Part shown: in pieces, positions 23,031 to 53,587 of the stretch
Position numbering within the stretch: position 1 is the first letter of the stretch
Layout of the letters: every line of letters starts with the position of its first letter
From: Euonymus europaeus
Taxonomy: Eukaryota > Streptophyta > Magnoliopsida > Celastrales > Celastraceae
Length of the DNA stretch: 64,000 nucleotides
Assembly: GCA_963580455.1 (NCBI GenBank)
Contig: OY756968.1
Location: forward strand, 18,693,996-18,757,995
Reading direction: 5' to 3'
Translations under genes and position numbers: made by a program
Notes under the pieces: model-generated
What the model was told of the DNA's origin: nothing
Database searches by the model: none
Seen by the model: the letters and a program-made list of their open reading frames with translations, nothing else

Positions 23031-25709
23031 ATGAATTACAAGATAAAAGAGGCAGACCAATTTCCATCAAAGGTTAATTCCCTTTGTAGATTGAAGGAAG
23101 CATCAAGCCACATAAGAGATGAACTGGATAGATTAAACTGCTTGGATCAGTTTAAGAAATCATGTTTTGGAAGGTTCCTGAACATTAGGGCACCAAAAAA
23201 CCATCCACAGCTCATACACCAAGTTCTCTTACGGCAATTGAAATCTCCAAAGGATGAATCAGAAGGGAGGATGATGTTTAGATTGTGTAGAAAAATTGCC
23301 ACTTTCTCCATTAAAGAGTTTAATCTTATAATGGGGTTGAGATGCTCCGAACTGTCGGACTTTGAATTGGATCCACTGCCAGAACTTGGGCAGGTAGCAA
23401 TTGTTGATTCATTATTTGGAGGGAAAACAGTAATATCATGCAAGGAACTTGAAGAGAAGTTTATTAAATGCAATGAGGCAGAGATGAAGTTGAAGCTGTC
23501 ACTAGTGTACTTTCTTGAGGTTGTTCTACTTGGCAAGGAAACCAAGCTATCCATTGACCTAAACTGGTTGAATCTAGTTATGGACCTCCAAAAGTTCAAT
23601 GAGTTCCCATGGGGGACTTTGAGTTTCAAAAGAACTGCTGAAGGACTTCAAGCAGCATTAGTTGGGAGAGCAGAAAAATTCAAGAGGAAGGGCTTGAAAA
23701 TAGATGACTACAGCCTTGTAGGGTTCCCTTATGCTTTTCAGGTATTGGTCATTATAACTCTAGTGTATTTGTTAATTTTTTTTTTGCTTCAGGTTTTAGA
23801 AAATAATAGTCCTTTTTTTATTTAACTTATACACGTATATCAATAATTTGCTTCAGATATGGGCTTACGAGGCTGTCCCACAATTGGGTGATTGCTTTGC
23901 CACGAGGGATGGAGACCAACATCCACGGATGTTGAAGTGGTCTCCAACTGTATCCCTAAAGCCCGTTGCTGTTGAACATGTGCTTGACATTGATGACTTT
24001 GAGGTACATGAAAATCTCTTACTATTATTGGCGGAGACGGAGGAGCAGTACACACAGTATACTGATGACAGTGTATGCATCAGTGTTAAGCCACCGGTGT
24101 TCAATGCTGCAAAGCACAGACAACAAACCCTTCAATCACAAAGATTGAACCAAGATACTAAAATTGAATCGACTCTGGTATGTTTAAATGTTTATGTTCT
24201 GCTACTAATTTTAAGCAAAACTTTTAAAAAGAGTTTCCTTTCGTTTAGAATAGATATTTTCTAGTTGCTTACCGTTTTATTACTGTTTAGATTGGTTATT
24301 TTGTAAAAAAACTAAGAAAGTTTCCTTTCAGTTTAGAAGAGTCAACTTTCTGTCGACAAACGTTTCCATTGAGTTTAAAAATGTTCACTTTGTGTTGAGG
24401 ACAGTTTGTTTTCCGTTTAGACTAGTTCAATTTCTGTTGAGAAAGAGAAGATCACAAGTTTGAGATTTTCTGTTGAGAACCCTCTTCTAATAGTTGAAAT
24501 CCGTTTGCTCTTTGTTTAGAATAGCCTACTTTTGTTTAGACCAGTTTATTATAAAGTTTTAGAGATATTTTCTTGTTGCTTACCGTTTTATTACTGTTTA
24601 GAATGGGGCTGTTGAAAAAAACTGAGAAAGTTTTCTTTCAGTTTAGAAGAGTCAACTTTCTGTCGAAAAACGTTTCCATTGAGTTTTAAAATGTTCACTT
24701 TGTGTTGAGGACAATTTGTTTTCCGATCAGACTAGTTCAATTTCTGTTGAGAAAGGGATGATCATAAGTTTGGAATTTTTGGTTGAGAACTTATGAAGTT
24801 TTCAATTACAGGGTGTTTCAGTGAAAGAAATTGGGAGGGCCATAGCTGATAATTTGTCCCCAATGGAGAAGAGGTTAGATAAGAAACTTGAATTAAAGGG
24901 AAGAGTCATTCTTAAGAAAATGGAGCCGATAAATGAAGAGATCCAAGCTGTTTTTAGAGGTACAGAGAAGGAGACCGAGAAGAAGCTAAAAAAAATGTGG
25001 TGAAGAAGGTGGCAGCGCAGAAGAGGGGGACAAAGAAGAAAATGGCAGTGCCAGAGAAGAAGGTGGCAGTGGAGAAGAGTGGGACAAAGAGGAAGATGGA
25101 AGTGCCAGAGAAGAAGATGGCAGTGCCAGTGCCAGTGCGAAAACATACTTCGAAGGCCACACCAAGGAAGATGACCACTGATGACAAGGCTGGGCTGATG
25201 TCTGAAAGGAGGACATCACCAAGGTTCATTCAGCAGCATACAAGTGAACCAACTATTCAAGAAGAGTTCAACATATTGAGGCCAATAAAGAAAGAAAGAG
25301 AAAGTTGATGAAGAAGGAAGCGATTGAGGACAGTGAGCATGTGAATGAGGAGCAAATAATGAAGAAGGAGGCAGATGACATATTGGAAGGGGTGATTAAG
25401 GATGTAGCGGCGGAGTGTAGCAATGATAGGGATAATGCAGACGGTGGAGATGAATTTGTGGAGAAAAATGTTGACGCCACTTCTTCTGCTGAGCATATTC
25501 AGTCTGTTGGTGACAATGTAGCTAGAAATGTGACAACGGAATACGGTGAGAAGGTAGTTGGGAGTGGGAGTGTAGAGGCAATTGTTGATGAAAAGGGAGG
25601 AGATGTTACTCCCTCTACTGATATTATGGTCTACTCGGCACCGAAGCCTTTAGCAGTGGACACATCTTATGTGATCATGTTGCAAACAAGAACATATGCA
25701 ACAAGGTAA
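23031..25709 (+). CDS. DUF1985-type transposon gene, frameshifted
   Basis: Exon 1 (23,031-23,741, 237 codons) has the features of the DUF1985 domain found beside Ulp1-like proteases in plant Mutator-type elements: 'FLNIRAPKNHPQLIHQVLL', 'FSIKEFNLIMGLRCSEL', 'FLEVVLLGKE' and 'FPWGTLSFKRT'. A clean GT donor joins it in phase 0 to exon 2 (23,857-24,177; 'IWAYEAVPQLGDCFA', 'HPRMLKWSP'). Exon 3 starts at 24,812 and encodes a Lys/Glu-rich coiled region with repeats of the type VPEKKMAV. Frame breaks occur at an A8 run near 24,990 and near 25,300, and the frame ends at 25,709. No protease domain follows. It is probably a decayed gene rather than a working one. Confidence 0.7.
24253..24790 (+). repeat. 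~311 bp tandem duplication inside an intron
   Basis: The unit beginning 'gatattttct(a/t)gttgcttacc' and ending 'ttgagaac' is present twice (about 24,253-24,480 and 24,564-24,790) with diverged spacer. Both units are themselves built from TTTAGA/GTTGAG short repeats. It lies wholly within the intron between exons 2 and 3 of the DUF1985 gene. Confidence 0.8.
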
Positions 25710-26449
25710 TTGATCATGTTCTACAACAATTAATTCTAATACATGTTTCAAAGTTAGCTATTCAAAGAAACAAAAATATTAGAATTCAAATATCATGGAA
25801 AAATCAAAATCATCATTCTTGTAAGAAAATTTGCAATCCACACCACACAACTTATATAATTGAAATCATGTTTAGGGCTTCAAAGTTAAGCCCTAACTAT
25901 AAAAGTTTAATTATACATAACCAAACAAAATATAAAACTTAAGAAATACAAGCTAAGGAATGTAACCCTTTTCCTCCTCCTTTGTTCTTCCTCCAAAAGA
26001 TTTCTTCTTCTTGCTTTGTTCCTTCAATTCTTCAAATCTTGGAATTTTGTTTCATAGGAATTTTTGAATCCTCCATCATCAAAGACCTCATTTTCCTTTT
26101 ATAGACAAAATATTATGTAAATATCATGATATTTTAAATATAAAAATAATAAAATAAAAATATCACACATACAAATATTATAAAAATAAATATCACAAAT
26201 ACAAATATCATGATATTTATTTTGGAGAAATGATGATGATGTCGTGGATGACATATTTTTACTTATAGATCAAGAATTTCACAATTGCTTGGGTTAAATG
26301 ATAAGGAAGCAAAATGTCATTTAAAATAATAAAGTGATGCCCAAAATAATATTTGGAGTTTAATGCACAAAAACATCACTTTAAACCTTAATCATCCATA
26401 AATGTCTACATGTAATTAATTTAAGAATATATATTCTGGCACTTATCAT
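25710..26449. other. No gene recognised
   Basis: AT-rich DNA with a pyrimidine-rich stretch near 25,970-26,040 and short ATATCA repeats near 26,120-26,220. No protein similarity is visible. Confidence 0.4.
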
Positions 26450-26612
26450 GCATACTCGACACCGGTACGGCTAAGTAAAGTGAAGAGTCCGGGTATCATA
26501 GGTCTCTACATATTATATGGGATAAGATTAATTTGCGTACATCCTATTTGTCCTCAACCCCATGCATGACGGGAGCTTGTGCACGAAAGTTGTTTACCTT
26601 TTATGGTTTACC
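26450..26612 (+). mobile_element. MITE-like and SINE 3' fragments
   Basis: The part 26,450-26,515 ('actcgacaccggtacgg', 'gaagagtccgggtatcat') resembles a dispersed plant repeat with 'gaagagtccg' motifs. From ~26,517, 'gcgtacatcctatttgtcct', 'caaccccatgc' and 'gggagcttgtgcac' match the 3' body of Au-type SINEs. The SINE head is missing or unrecognisable. Confidence 0.5.
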
Positions 26613-26635
26613 TATAATTATGTAATTAGGATTAA

Positions 26636-28262
<1,627 letters not shown>

Positions 28263-29202
28263 GAGGTCTATCTACCCAGTGTGATCTCTTGAGTTGTGTT
28301 GTCCAAGTTAAAAACTTTTCTCGGCAGCGTCAACTGCATCTATTGCACGACAATCAAGAAGCTCAATGAAAGATTCTTACGTTCAAATTCTACCTGGGAG
28401 ATTTGATTCATTCCCTAAGTTAAAAAAAAAAAGGCACTGGAAATCATTCCACAAAGACCTTATCGTTCTAAGGAATGATTCTCTTTGTTGTCATTATTAT
28501 TATTTATTTATTGTGTGATTCATCCCTTTATCGGATGTCCCAGAATGGACAACCCAGAGTCCGCTGATCTTTATTTTGAATGGTTTGCTTTGTAAATTTG
28601 TGGAATGTTATAATGTACCGAATAACCTTTGTTCCTCCGGAAATAATTCATTAGTTGGACAAACTCAACAATATTATGCAGATTTTCTGATGGCTCTTCC
28701 CGACTTTCCCAGCTATGCATAGTTGGGAAAAGGAAAAACGATCCACATCAATTTGATTGAATTGTTACTCTGTTAATGATATTGATCAGACTGGTTGATA
28801 CAGATCACAACCTTGCTAAGAATGACAAAATGCCATTTAGAATCTTAGGTATATTAAGATCAATATTTAAATCGATATTACCAAGTGAAAGTTAATATGA
28901 TCAGTATTGCAATGGTGCAAATTACCATTTTAAAAAATTTATAAAATATTATGTACAGTAAAATAATATAGATGCTGCAAAACTAACCCACTGAGCTTTA
29001 CTAAGCACCGGCTTAACTTGCCACAACACGGTTAGTTTTACCAAACTCGCCAAAATATGCTCACACATCTCTTTGCAAATCTTCCTCCTGGATCAAGCTA
29101 GGCTAATGCCGATGGAGATTCGAACATTGGGATGATCAGCAAATCTAACTCGATAATCTTAAATCTAACTCGATCATCTTTGGAAACAGAGACAGGATAA
29201 AC
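28263..29202. other. Intergenic, no gene recognised
   Basis: DNA between the phototropin pseudogene end and the NRPC1 stop codon, the two being convergent. It should hold the NRPC1 3' UTR on the right side. No open frame here resembles a protein. Confidence 0.45.
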
Positions 29203-44695
<15,493 letters not shown>

Positions 44696-46785
44696 CTCTG
44701 ACCAACACTGCACAGCATAATCCTCATAAACATCAGAAAGTAAGAGAAACTAGGATGATGTGCCAGGGCTTCGCCCCGGGTCCTATAAATACTGCCCAAC
44801 TAAAGTCTATTATGCAGCAAAAAGGGATGTAAAAGATGAGATGGGTCAATGTAAATTTAGTGGAATAACAAAAGGTTCAAATCATCAATATTTTATTAAT
44901 GCTGGCTTTAGAGTATACCGAATCAGTATTGCTATCCTTTTTTAAAAGTAATATGAAATCATTTTCGTTGTGGTGACTTAATTGGTACAACTAATTTGAA
45001 GGGACAAATTTGTACATTAAAACATCTTAAAAGCAGATCAATTCTCTTGTTGTTTTCTCAGAATAATAAAATCAAATGACATGTCACAGAACTACTTCAA
45101 CAGCTTTTACTTGTTGTCGTAGGAGAGAACCTGCAGATAGCACCCACTTCCCTACATTTTTTGACATCGTTGATTTAGATACCCAACCAACTCCTAAGAA
45201 AAAGACTCAAAGAATATATTAAGATTAGCAATATAAGGAAACTGAAGAGTACTATGCGTCAGTTCAAGCTTCACCTCTGTTTGTTAGAGAACTAAACAAT
45301 AGCAAGTGGTTTCAATTTAGATGTATCAAATTTAGTGGAACTTTCGCACTTCCACGTAAGGGATTTATGAGATTATAAGCTAGATTTTATATGCACCACA
45401 GCCTAACTATATTCCTTTTTATAACAGAAGCCACCCTCTTCATGCACAATCAGATGCCAATCCTGTTCTACAAAATTTTGCCATAACCACTATGCCAATA
45501 AATCTGCAAGCTTCGAATGACTTGAAACTGAAGCACTTTAACACAAACCATACTTTCAGTAATTTTTAAACATTTGAGATGGCTTATTAGTACATGCATC
45601 CACTTATATCTTAATTACTCAAAAAACAAAAATAGGACAACAAAAAATTAGGGATAAGCCAAACTCAATCCATAATTTCAGGAATTTTGAGACAGTATAG
45701 GCTACAAAAGACATACTTCAAATTAGTGATTCCAACATGCTTGAAATCTAATAGTCTCTTTATAAACATTTACCATCTAATGATGATCTTTTGCTGTTCA
45801 GCCATTCATTTGTTGGCTTACATCTAAATTTGCAAGGAACTTTGTTAGGCAACAAACATATACAGATTAGCTACTCTGTAAGATAGAGCCATGTGATGGA
45901 GAAGGGGACATTTTGTCTACTGGTGCGATAATAAGTTCATAGGACGTTCATAATTTCAGGAATTTTGAGACAGGAGAGCCTACAAAAGATGTACTTCAAA
46001 TTAGTGATCCCAACATGCTTGAAATCTAATAGTCTCTTTATAAACATTTACCATCTAATGATTGATGATGATCTTCTTCTCTTCAGCCATTCATTTGTTG
46101 GCTTACATCTAAATTTGCAAGGAACTTTGTTAGGCAACAAACATATACAGATTGAGCTACTCTGTAAGATAGAGCCATGTGATCCTCATAGACAGAACCA
46201 TGTGTTATGCTTAGACTGAACTATGTGATACTCATACCTTTCTTGTTGAGCATGACCCATAAAATCATCCTTCGCCAATCAGAACACATTTGACTACATA
46301 ATCAATATATCTTATGGCAATCATCAATATATCTAGCTCATCGACATAGGTGATTTAGATACCCAAACAACTCCTGAATATTCTCCATCAAAATCATTAT
46401 TCAAACCTATTAACCAACACTAATCAGAGTTTTTTCCATCTATAAAGATATACCAAGAGAGATGAATTCCTTTCTTGTTGAGCATGTCCCATTACATCAT
46501 CCTTCGTCAATCAGACGACATTCAAGTACATAATACATTATACCAATTAATCTGTATATCTAACTCCTCGACATAGTTGATTGAGATACCTAACCAAATC
46601 CTCAAATTCTCCATGGAAAGCGGCCTACTCTATCCCAGTAAGGGCTTAAGCGATGCGATCGAAGTAACCTAACCTGCGTCCATCTAGAACCTCAGTGAGA
46701 GAGAGAGACGAAACCAGAACACGCAAAAGAGAGAGCGAGAAATGGAAACCCAAAATTAGATTAGGTTTGGCAGAGGGGACTAACC
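44696..46785 (-). promoter_or_regulatory. Probable NRPC1 5' leader intron
   Basis: Twelve bases upstream of the NRPC1 ATG is an acceptor (CTGTGCAG before 44,707). At 46,785 a minus-strand GAG/GTTAGT donor follows a CAAAACAACCC leader-like stretch. Together they suggest a ~2.08 kb intron in the 5' UTR, with transcription starting right of 46,785. Inside lie a ~278 bp tandem repeat and further short repeats, and no coding sequence. No transcript evidence is available. Confidence 0.4.
45672..46185. repeat. ~278 bp tandem duplication upstream of NRPC1
   Basis: 'ataatttcaggaattttgag' begins both copies (45,672 and 45,950). They run in parallel through 'tttgttggcttacatctaaa' to 'gatagagccatgtgat' with small indels. 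Smaller repeats ('gatttagatacccaa', 'cttgttgagcatg') recur at 45,170, 46,345, 46,245 and 46,470, so the interval grew by several local duplications. Confidence 0.85.
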
Positions 46786-48507
46786 TCGATGTTGGGTTGT
46801 TTTGAGCGGAAACAGAAAACGAATATGGTCGATGTTGTGACGTCTCCTACCCGTGAATTGCAAAGACAAAGAACCCCCTTAACCCGCTGAAATTTTGATT
46901 CACGTAGTTGAGGTTGAGGTTGGGAAACAGAAAAACCACGCCCTTCACCCTCGTCAGATCAGAAGAAAAGCAAACCAAGGAGACAGGGAAGAAATTGAAG
47001 ATTGAAATAGGGAGAAGAGCAAAGATCCAACCTTGGGCCAAAACACAGTCCTTATTGGTCGTAAATGATAAGAGAAGCAGAAGAAATCAGCTATGTAAGT
47101 ACTGTCGAAGAAGCGAAGGTAAAAGAGGATGGTGGCATAGCTTATGTCAGTAGATAAAGCTTTGTGCCATATTTGACCGGAATTCTAACAGAGACGGCTG
47201 TAAAGCAGGTTCATGAACTTGTGAGATAGAATAGTACATGTGCAAGAGTCGGCGTGTAAACAACATCAGACGGCGGAAAAGGAAGAAGAAGACGCTGATC
47301 CGAGGACACAAAATCTCCAAGGACGATGCCCAATTTCGCGAGTAGACGAGCAGAACGGGACTCGCTAGGAGAAGCTCCAAAATCGATGGACTTTATATAT
47401 ATATATATATACTAGAAAGAACTTTCAGAGAATGAGAAACTACTTTTGACCACGATCCCTATCAAAGTGTAGCCGGTCATACATGTACGTAAATGGTCAT
47501 AGTTTTTTAGGAGAATTTTTGAAAGACTCTGAGAAGTTGTTTTTGGCTGCCTAGTGTTAAACAATTGAAGCACACAAAAGTCACAACAGGGTCTTGAGAA
47601 CTTCCCAAGCTTTATTTCTATCACCTCATTCAATCCAATATATTATAGCAACTAAACATCCCAGCAATCCATGACTTTAAGTAAAGAAGTAACAAAAAAA
47701 GTGCTATCTCCTGACTCTACTCACTGAAAGACGGTAGTTTCAATCCTGAAATTGCAATAAAAAAGGCAAACAAAGCAATAAAAAGTTGAATGATAAACTG
47801 AGCAGATACATACTAAATGACATAATTGTTTATAACAACAAAGATACGTATATTTAAAAAATAAACATCAAAAATTATATTTCTTATCAAACCAAGCCAT
47901 GTAAGGAAGAATGACCGCGATAGGAACTAAGGGTCTGAAATGGAAAAACAACAAACCCAATAAGAACAGAAACCAAATCTATCAAATCAATCAGCAAATA
48001 ACTACAGCCATTTCTAATCAAGGGCTGGGAAAAGCAAACCAAAGTTTGAACGGAGACCAGGAAACAACAATCAAACAAAGACAGGGGAGAATTAGAATGG
48101 ACCTGTTAAGTTTGATATGGAATAGCCGAATAACTGGTAGACCTGAGAGCATAAGCGGTTGGCAAGATGGGGAAGATACCGAAGAAAACCCCAATCACCC
48201 TTTGTTTAGCAGAAGAAGGAAGACGTAAATGGGTACGGGAGGGACGGCGCACGTGAAGACACGTCAGGTCATAGATGAGGGTCAGGATCGCACGTTAAGA
48301 AGGAGAAGGACGAATGGCTGGGATGGAAGCGGAAAATTGAGGATGAACGGTCAGGAGAGCAGTCAACGAAGGGCCAGTAGCGCAAGTGCCGGCGAGTAGC
48401 CGGCTATTCGCCAGAGAATCGCTGCTTTCTCACGCTTTTTAGTATTTTAGTAATTTAGTCATATCTATATCTATATCTATACTATATAGTAATCCGTGCG
48501 TTCCCCG
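46786..48507. other. NRPC1 upstream region, no gene recognised
   Basis: The left part should contain the NRPC1 leader exon and promoter. A (TA)n run lies at ~47,393-47,411. Open frames at 46.9-47.6 and 47.9-48.2 kb have no family resemblance. At the right edge, 'tctatactatatagtaatcc' and 'gtgcgttccccgggttg' resemble Helitron-type 5' termini, but no matching 3' hairpin end was identified. Confidence 0.4.
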
Positions 48508-51500
48508 GGTTGTTATAAGAGTTAGAACGATTTTTTTTTAATGATCATGTTTTGATATTTTACGGTGTTTTATTTTTTAAAGTAAGGCATCTTAAAGTAT
48601 CAAATGGCGAAATTGTATATATGCTTCTTTTTCTTATGGTTGTAATTATGGTTCGTACCATTTTTACGAGGCAATGTAAATGTTGTGAAGACAAAGTTGT
48701 ATTTTGTAAATAGTTAACGTGGATTAGGGTCATTGTATATTTAATGTTGTTTGTTGTGTAATAAATATTTTTTGAAGTTGAGGTTGACAAAAAGAGTTAA
48801 CGACTATAATTTACATCTGAGCATTGACAAATATGTTAGTTTTACATATGCCAAATAGTTTTCATACAAGGGAATAGAATCTTGTCGTCGAGAAGGGTCC
48901 CTATACTCTCTAATAATTTGTGCCCGTAACTTTCTGTTGGTTCTACTTGACTCTCCTAGGTCCATCTTAGAATAAAATATCATTGATTACAAACATATTT
49001 CAAAGATGCAGTAAAAGATTCAAGTAAATGATATTTGAAATTACAAACATGAGTATCAGAGACTCGAAAAGAACCAGGAACTCTTGCAGACCGGAAGACA
49101 AATTAACAAAGTCTGCAAGAGATAGTGAAAATTAGATAATAATATTAAGGACACAGATGGAAAGACTCCTCTTGATTATTTTTAAGTCATAGTCTTTGGG
49201 AAGCAATTTAATTGAAATTTCAAATTTCAAATTTCAAACCTGAGTAGGAGTGGCGCGAAAACAACCACGAAATATTGTGGGTAAAAAGCTCAATTGACAA
49301 AAGTCTACAACAAATAGTCACAACCTGATAAGAATAGTAAGAACAGATATTGTAAGAGATCAATGAATTATCAAAAATTATTTGGGCTATGAAAATGTTA
49401 TTTTTATGGTAAAATTTAACATTTTCTTTCTCCCTCAAAAGAAGTTGGAAAAAAAATTCAGTGCCTGTTCATAATTTTTAATTCATAGAGTCTTTGGGAA
49501 GCAATTTAATTGAAATTTGAAATTTCAAACATAAGTAGGAGCGGTGCGACACAACCATGAAATACAGCGGGTAAGAAGCTCAATTGGCAAAAGAATACAA
49601 CAAATAGTTATAACCTTATAACAATAATAAGAACAGACATTGTTAGATTTAGAACTAATCAATTGAATTTCGAATTTGTGGTGCAAACACATATGCATAT
49701 CTAAAGATGGAATAATTACTCATATTCAGGAAAAGATAGAGGTAAATGATCTTTATAATTCATTTAATTTTGAAAATGTTTGGGCATGCACGAAAATGGC
49801 TCATAGCAATTTGGTGAGTTGGATCTAAGTTGGCTAAATTCACATGGCCAATGGTACGCTATGCTGGAAAAAATATCATTGATTACAAACATATTTCAAA
49901 GATGCAGTAAAATATGCAAGTAAATATGATTTGAAATTACAAACCTGTGTATCAGAGACTCGAAAAGAGCCAAGAAATATTACAGTCTGGAAGGGGAATT
50001 CACAAATCTGCAAGAGAGAGTGAAAATGTGATAAGAATAATAAGGACAGAGTTGGAAAGACTGACAACTAATAGTGCTGATTTTCAGTTTGTATTAACAA
50101 ACACATCCAGTCAATTATATTTCAAAAAGGGAAATCTCAAAATAAACTGAAGTACCCAAAGGACCAACATGAACCATGAATGTCTGAGTTTAATTTTTCT
50201 ACAACAGTTTTTCTAAATTATATGTGAGATAGAATTAAGATTCTAGGTAATGGGTCGAAACAACTTGAAAATGCATGCCTCCTATGAGGAATGGTTTTAT
50301 TTTGAAGGAAGTACACACCCAATGTAATTTCCACAAAGGAAAGCAAGATGACATATGAATACATGCATAGAGGTCCCATTCTTCCTTTTGTGAGTTTTTT
50401 TTTTTTTTGCTTACAAAGCATTGGACCATGAAGAGAAAACCCATTTATACTTGAGAATCAAGAGTCCTTGTATGAACAGGGTTGGAAATGCCATAATTGC
50501 AGTTCATCCACAATTTATAGTAATAATTGTAATAAAAAAAAAAATTTAAAAAAAAATAGTAATGCCAATTCTATTTGAAATTAGTAACTGAATTCAATTT
50601 ACTGTGTCATCATCAGCAATTGCTACTGCTGTTCCAGTGCAAAGAGGAAGTCATTGGCATGCCAATTTTAGGTAGGTAACCCTGAGTCATTTTCATAACT
50701 AATAACCACTTATGATTTTTAACAACGTCCAAATGATATCTTATTTTATTTGAGTTCCATTATTAGAAATCTGATTATATCTGCTAATCTGTGCAAGTTT
50801 GCTTCCATTTCTCTATTTTGCAGTTGTCTCATCTACCTCCTTATGAGTGTGTGCTCCATTTTAGAGGTTCAAGGCATCAGTAACCCTGAGTCAGTGCTAG
50901 TCATTTTGAAAATTTGAAGTACAAGCAGCAGCTATGCAAATGAATTTTCAAGTCTGGTAGAAACTTATTTCTTCAAATGAAATATCTCTTTCCACTGCAA
51001 GAGTAATGCTGGTATAGGGAAAAACTTTCAGAATGGACCACAGCGGAGGACTAATGTACTGAACTGTTGGACACTACCTGTGTTTTGCTTCACTAATTTT
51101 ATGATTCATAGATAGAAACTACAATTTTAAGACTGACATGGCCAGAAACAAAGGTCAAATAAAGCATTTGAAGGTGAAATGAAAGACACATAAGTAATCT
51201 TTGATTTGTGTTTTCATTGTTGTTTTCTTACTTCTTTAACCGCTGTGAACTAGCTCATCTTCTTGGAATTGGTTAAGGTTTATTCCTTGATGTGTAAGCA
51301 CTCCATCTTGGACAATTCTATGGTTTACTTTGCTAACTAGGATATATAGTTGCTCCTGCCTTACCACTTAATATGTTGTTTTTCCTGTTCAAAATTATAG
51401 GAATGATGTCTCTGGTGGCCATGATGGCTAGCTGTCTGTTTCTCAAAGGTAATCTTCACAATCTCAACACTTTACTCTATATCCATGAATCCATTGTAGT

Positions 51501-53587
51501 TTCTATCATTCAATCTGAATGTCTTTTTTTTATTATTATTTTGAAGTAGGAAGACTGAGTTACTTTTGCCCCTTGAATCGAAAACAATCCAATATATATT
51601 CGTAATCATCAGATCTACATGGATCTCGGCGTGATTGGAGACTGAATCATGCTAAATGTCCTCTTTTGATAAGATACTACTTTCAGTTAGCTTTTAGTGC
51701 ATGAATTTGTGAGCCTAAAACATCAAAACTTTTTATTTTTGGCTTTTTATTATCTTGTGCTCAAACCTTGTATTTCTGCTTTGGTATGTGAAATACCTTT
51801 GTAATGAAAAATCATTCATTCAAAAACATGATTTAGCAAAGTGAAAATCTATGCATGAAAGCTTATGTTGTGTTTAGCTATTTGGTAGAGCCTTTCTCTA
51901 TGTTGTGGTTTAGTGTTTAATGCTTCAATTGCATTCCATGGTTTGTTGTTCACTCTGTTCAGTGGCTTGTTCGTTTATTTTATTGGCCATCTCCCTTGGA
52001 TAGAATATACCGCTAGTCATCTTGAATCTTGTAAGAAACTTTCTTTTTTTCCTAGCTTTATGTTTAGGTATGTGATTATATATTTCCTTTAACTGATTGC
52101 ATGCTCATTTTCGACTTGGCAGCCCAAGGTATGGTATAGTGCAATGAATAAGCACAAGGACAATGCTACTACTTCAATCAGTGAGTCTTAGTTTAACAAA
52201 TGTGTCTTTCAGATGTAGAAGTAATAGTTGAATGTTATAGTTTATTAGTTTTGCTAAAGAAATTGTGCATTTTAAAGAATGTTTGGAGGACTATATCTTC
52301 TTCGAATGATTACAAGTTTTTGTCACAACTCATGCGAATAATATTGAAATTATCTTTCCTCTGACCTACATTTTACTGCATTAAGCACTGCGCAACTATC
52401 CTTTCCTCTGCTATTGTTATCATACAACTTTATTTCCATTGCCTTAGCAATGATTAAGGTTGAATATTCTCAATAAATCATGTTTTATTGGTACTCCTCC
52501 AGACCTGAATGTTTATGTTCTATATCACTGGAGAGTGCAACGATTTGTTTGCGATTGTTGTGACATCTTGAGTTTGATTTCTTTCTTTGATAGTTTGGAT
52601 CTGTTTAGTCATAGCCTTTTGCTCCATGCTTGGATTTGTTGTTTATTATTTCCAGTGTTGGTCTATCCATGTGTTGGTTTTATATGATTTTTAATTAAGA
52701 AAATAAGCTTTTTCCTTTATAAAGAAAACATAGATTGGAGGACATTACATGTCGCCTTTGACCTTAATACCAAAATTCGTTTCCCTTTTATCAACTAAAT
52801 TTAATTTGATGATAAAATAAAGACTTATCTGCATATTTTGCATCTGAATAATATACATTATATATAATATAATTAAATGATAGACTTCTGAATTTATTTA
52901 TGTTAGGAAAGCAAGCACAGAGGAGGACTTCCCTAGACTCAACATGCAGGATCAATCACCAGAGACATAGGATGATGGAAGCACCTTCATTGAGGGAAAA
53001 TAATACCTTTCCTCAAGATTTTGTATGGTAAACATGTAAATATGTTTCCCATCCTGGTGTCAATTTTAGAAAAACGTATCTCGCCTCATAGCCAGGAGGA
53101 AATCAAAGTAGAAATAAGCAGTAGACGCTCTTGTAAAAATATGTATATATTCCTGCTTTGAAAGGCTAACGAAACACAACTTAGCACCTCCAAAAACATA
53201 TGAGTTCTCTAATAGAAAGACTGTTAGCTATATGAAAACTATTTGGCGTATGTAAAACTAACATATTCGTCAATGCTCAGATGTAAATAATAGTCGCTGA
53301 CTCTTTTTGTCAACCTCAACTTTAATAAATATTTATTACACAACAAACAACATTAAGTATACAACGAGCATAATCCATGTTAACTATTTCCAAAAGAAAA
53401 CTGTCTTCACAACATTTACATTGCCTCGTGATAATGGTACGATCCATTATTAAAACCATAAGAGAGAGACGCATATATACAATTTCCTATAGAAACAACA
53501 CCACTTCTCGGATTTAAAAGCTAAAAACACCCCTTAAAATATCAAAACATGCCAATGAAAAAAAATTGTTCTACTTTTATAAGAACC
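48508..53587. mobile_element. 5.1 kb element with ~360 bp inverted termini
   Basis: The left arm (48,508-48,866) and right arm (53,231-53,587) are reverse complements with perhaps 75-80% identity. Tips are 'ggttgttataag' and 'cttataagaacc'. Inside are direct repeats: ~115 bp at 48,970 and 49,870 ('atcattgattacaaacatat') and ~150 bp at 49,195 and 49,490 ('agtctttgggaagcaattta'). No transposase-like frame of useful length exists. Exon-like pieces with AG/GT edges lie at ~50,605-50,674 and ~51,402-51,450, possibly captured gene debris. It looks like an old non-autonomous element of unknown superfamily. Confidence 0.65.

Noticed and set aside
24802..25480. Long minus-strand frames rich in Ser, Leu and His
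   Set aside because: They are antisense reflections of the Lys/Glu-rich exon of the DUF1985 gene.
48470..48510. Complete Helitron starting near 48,476
   Set aside because: The start resembles a Helitron 5' end, but no CTRR end with a preceding hairpin could be located and no Rep/helicase sequence is present.
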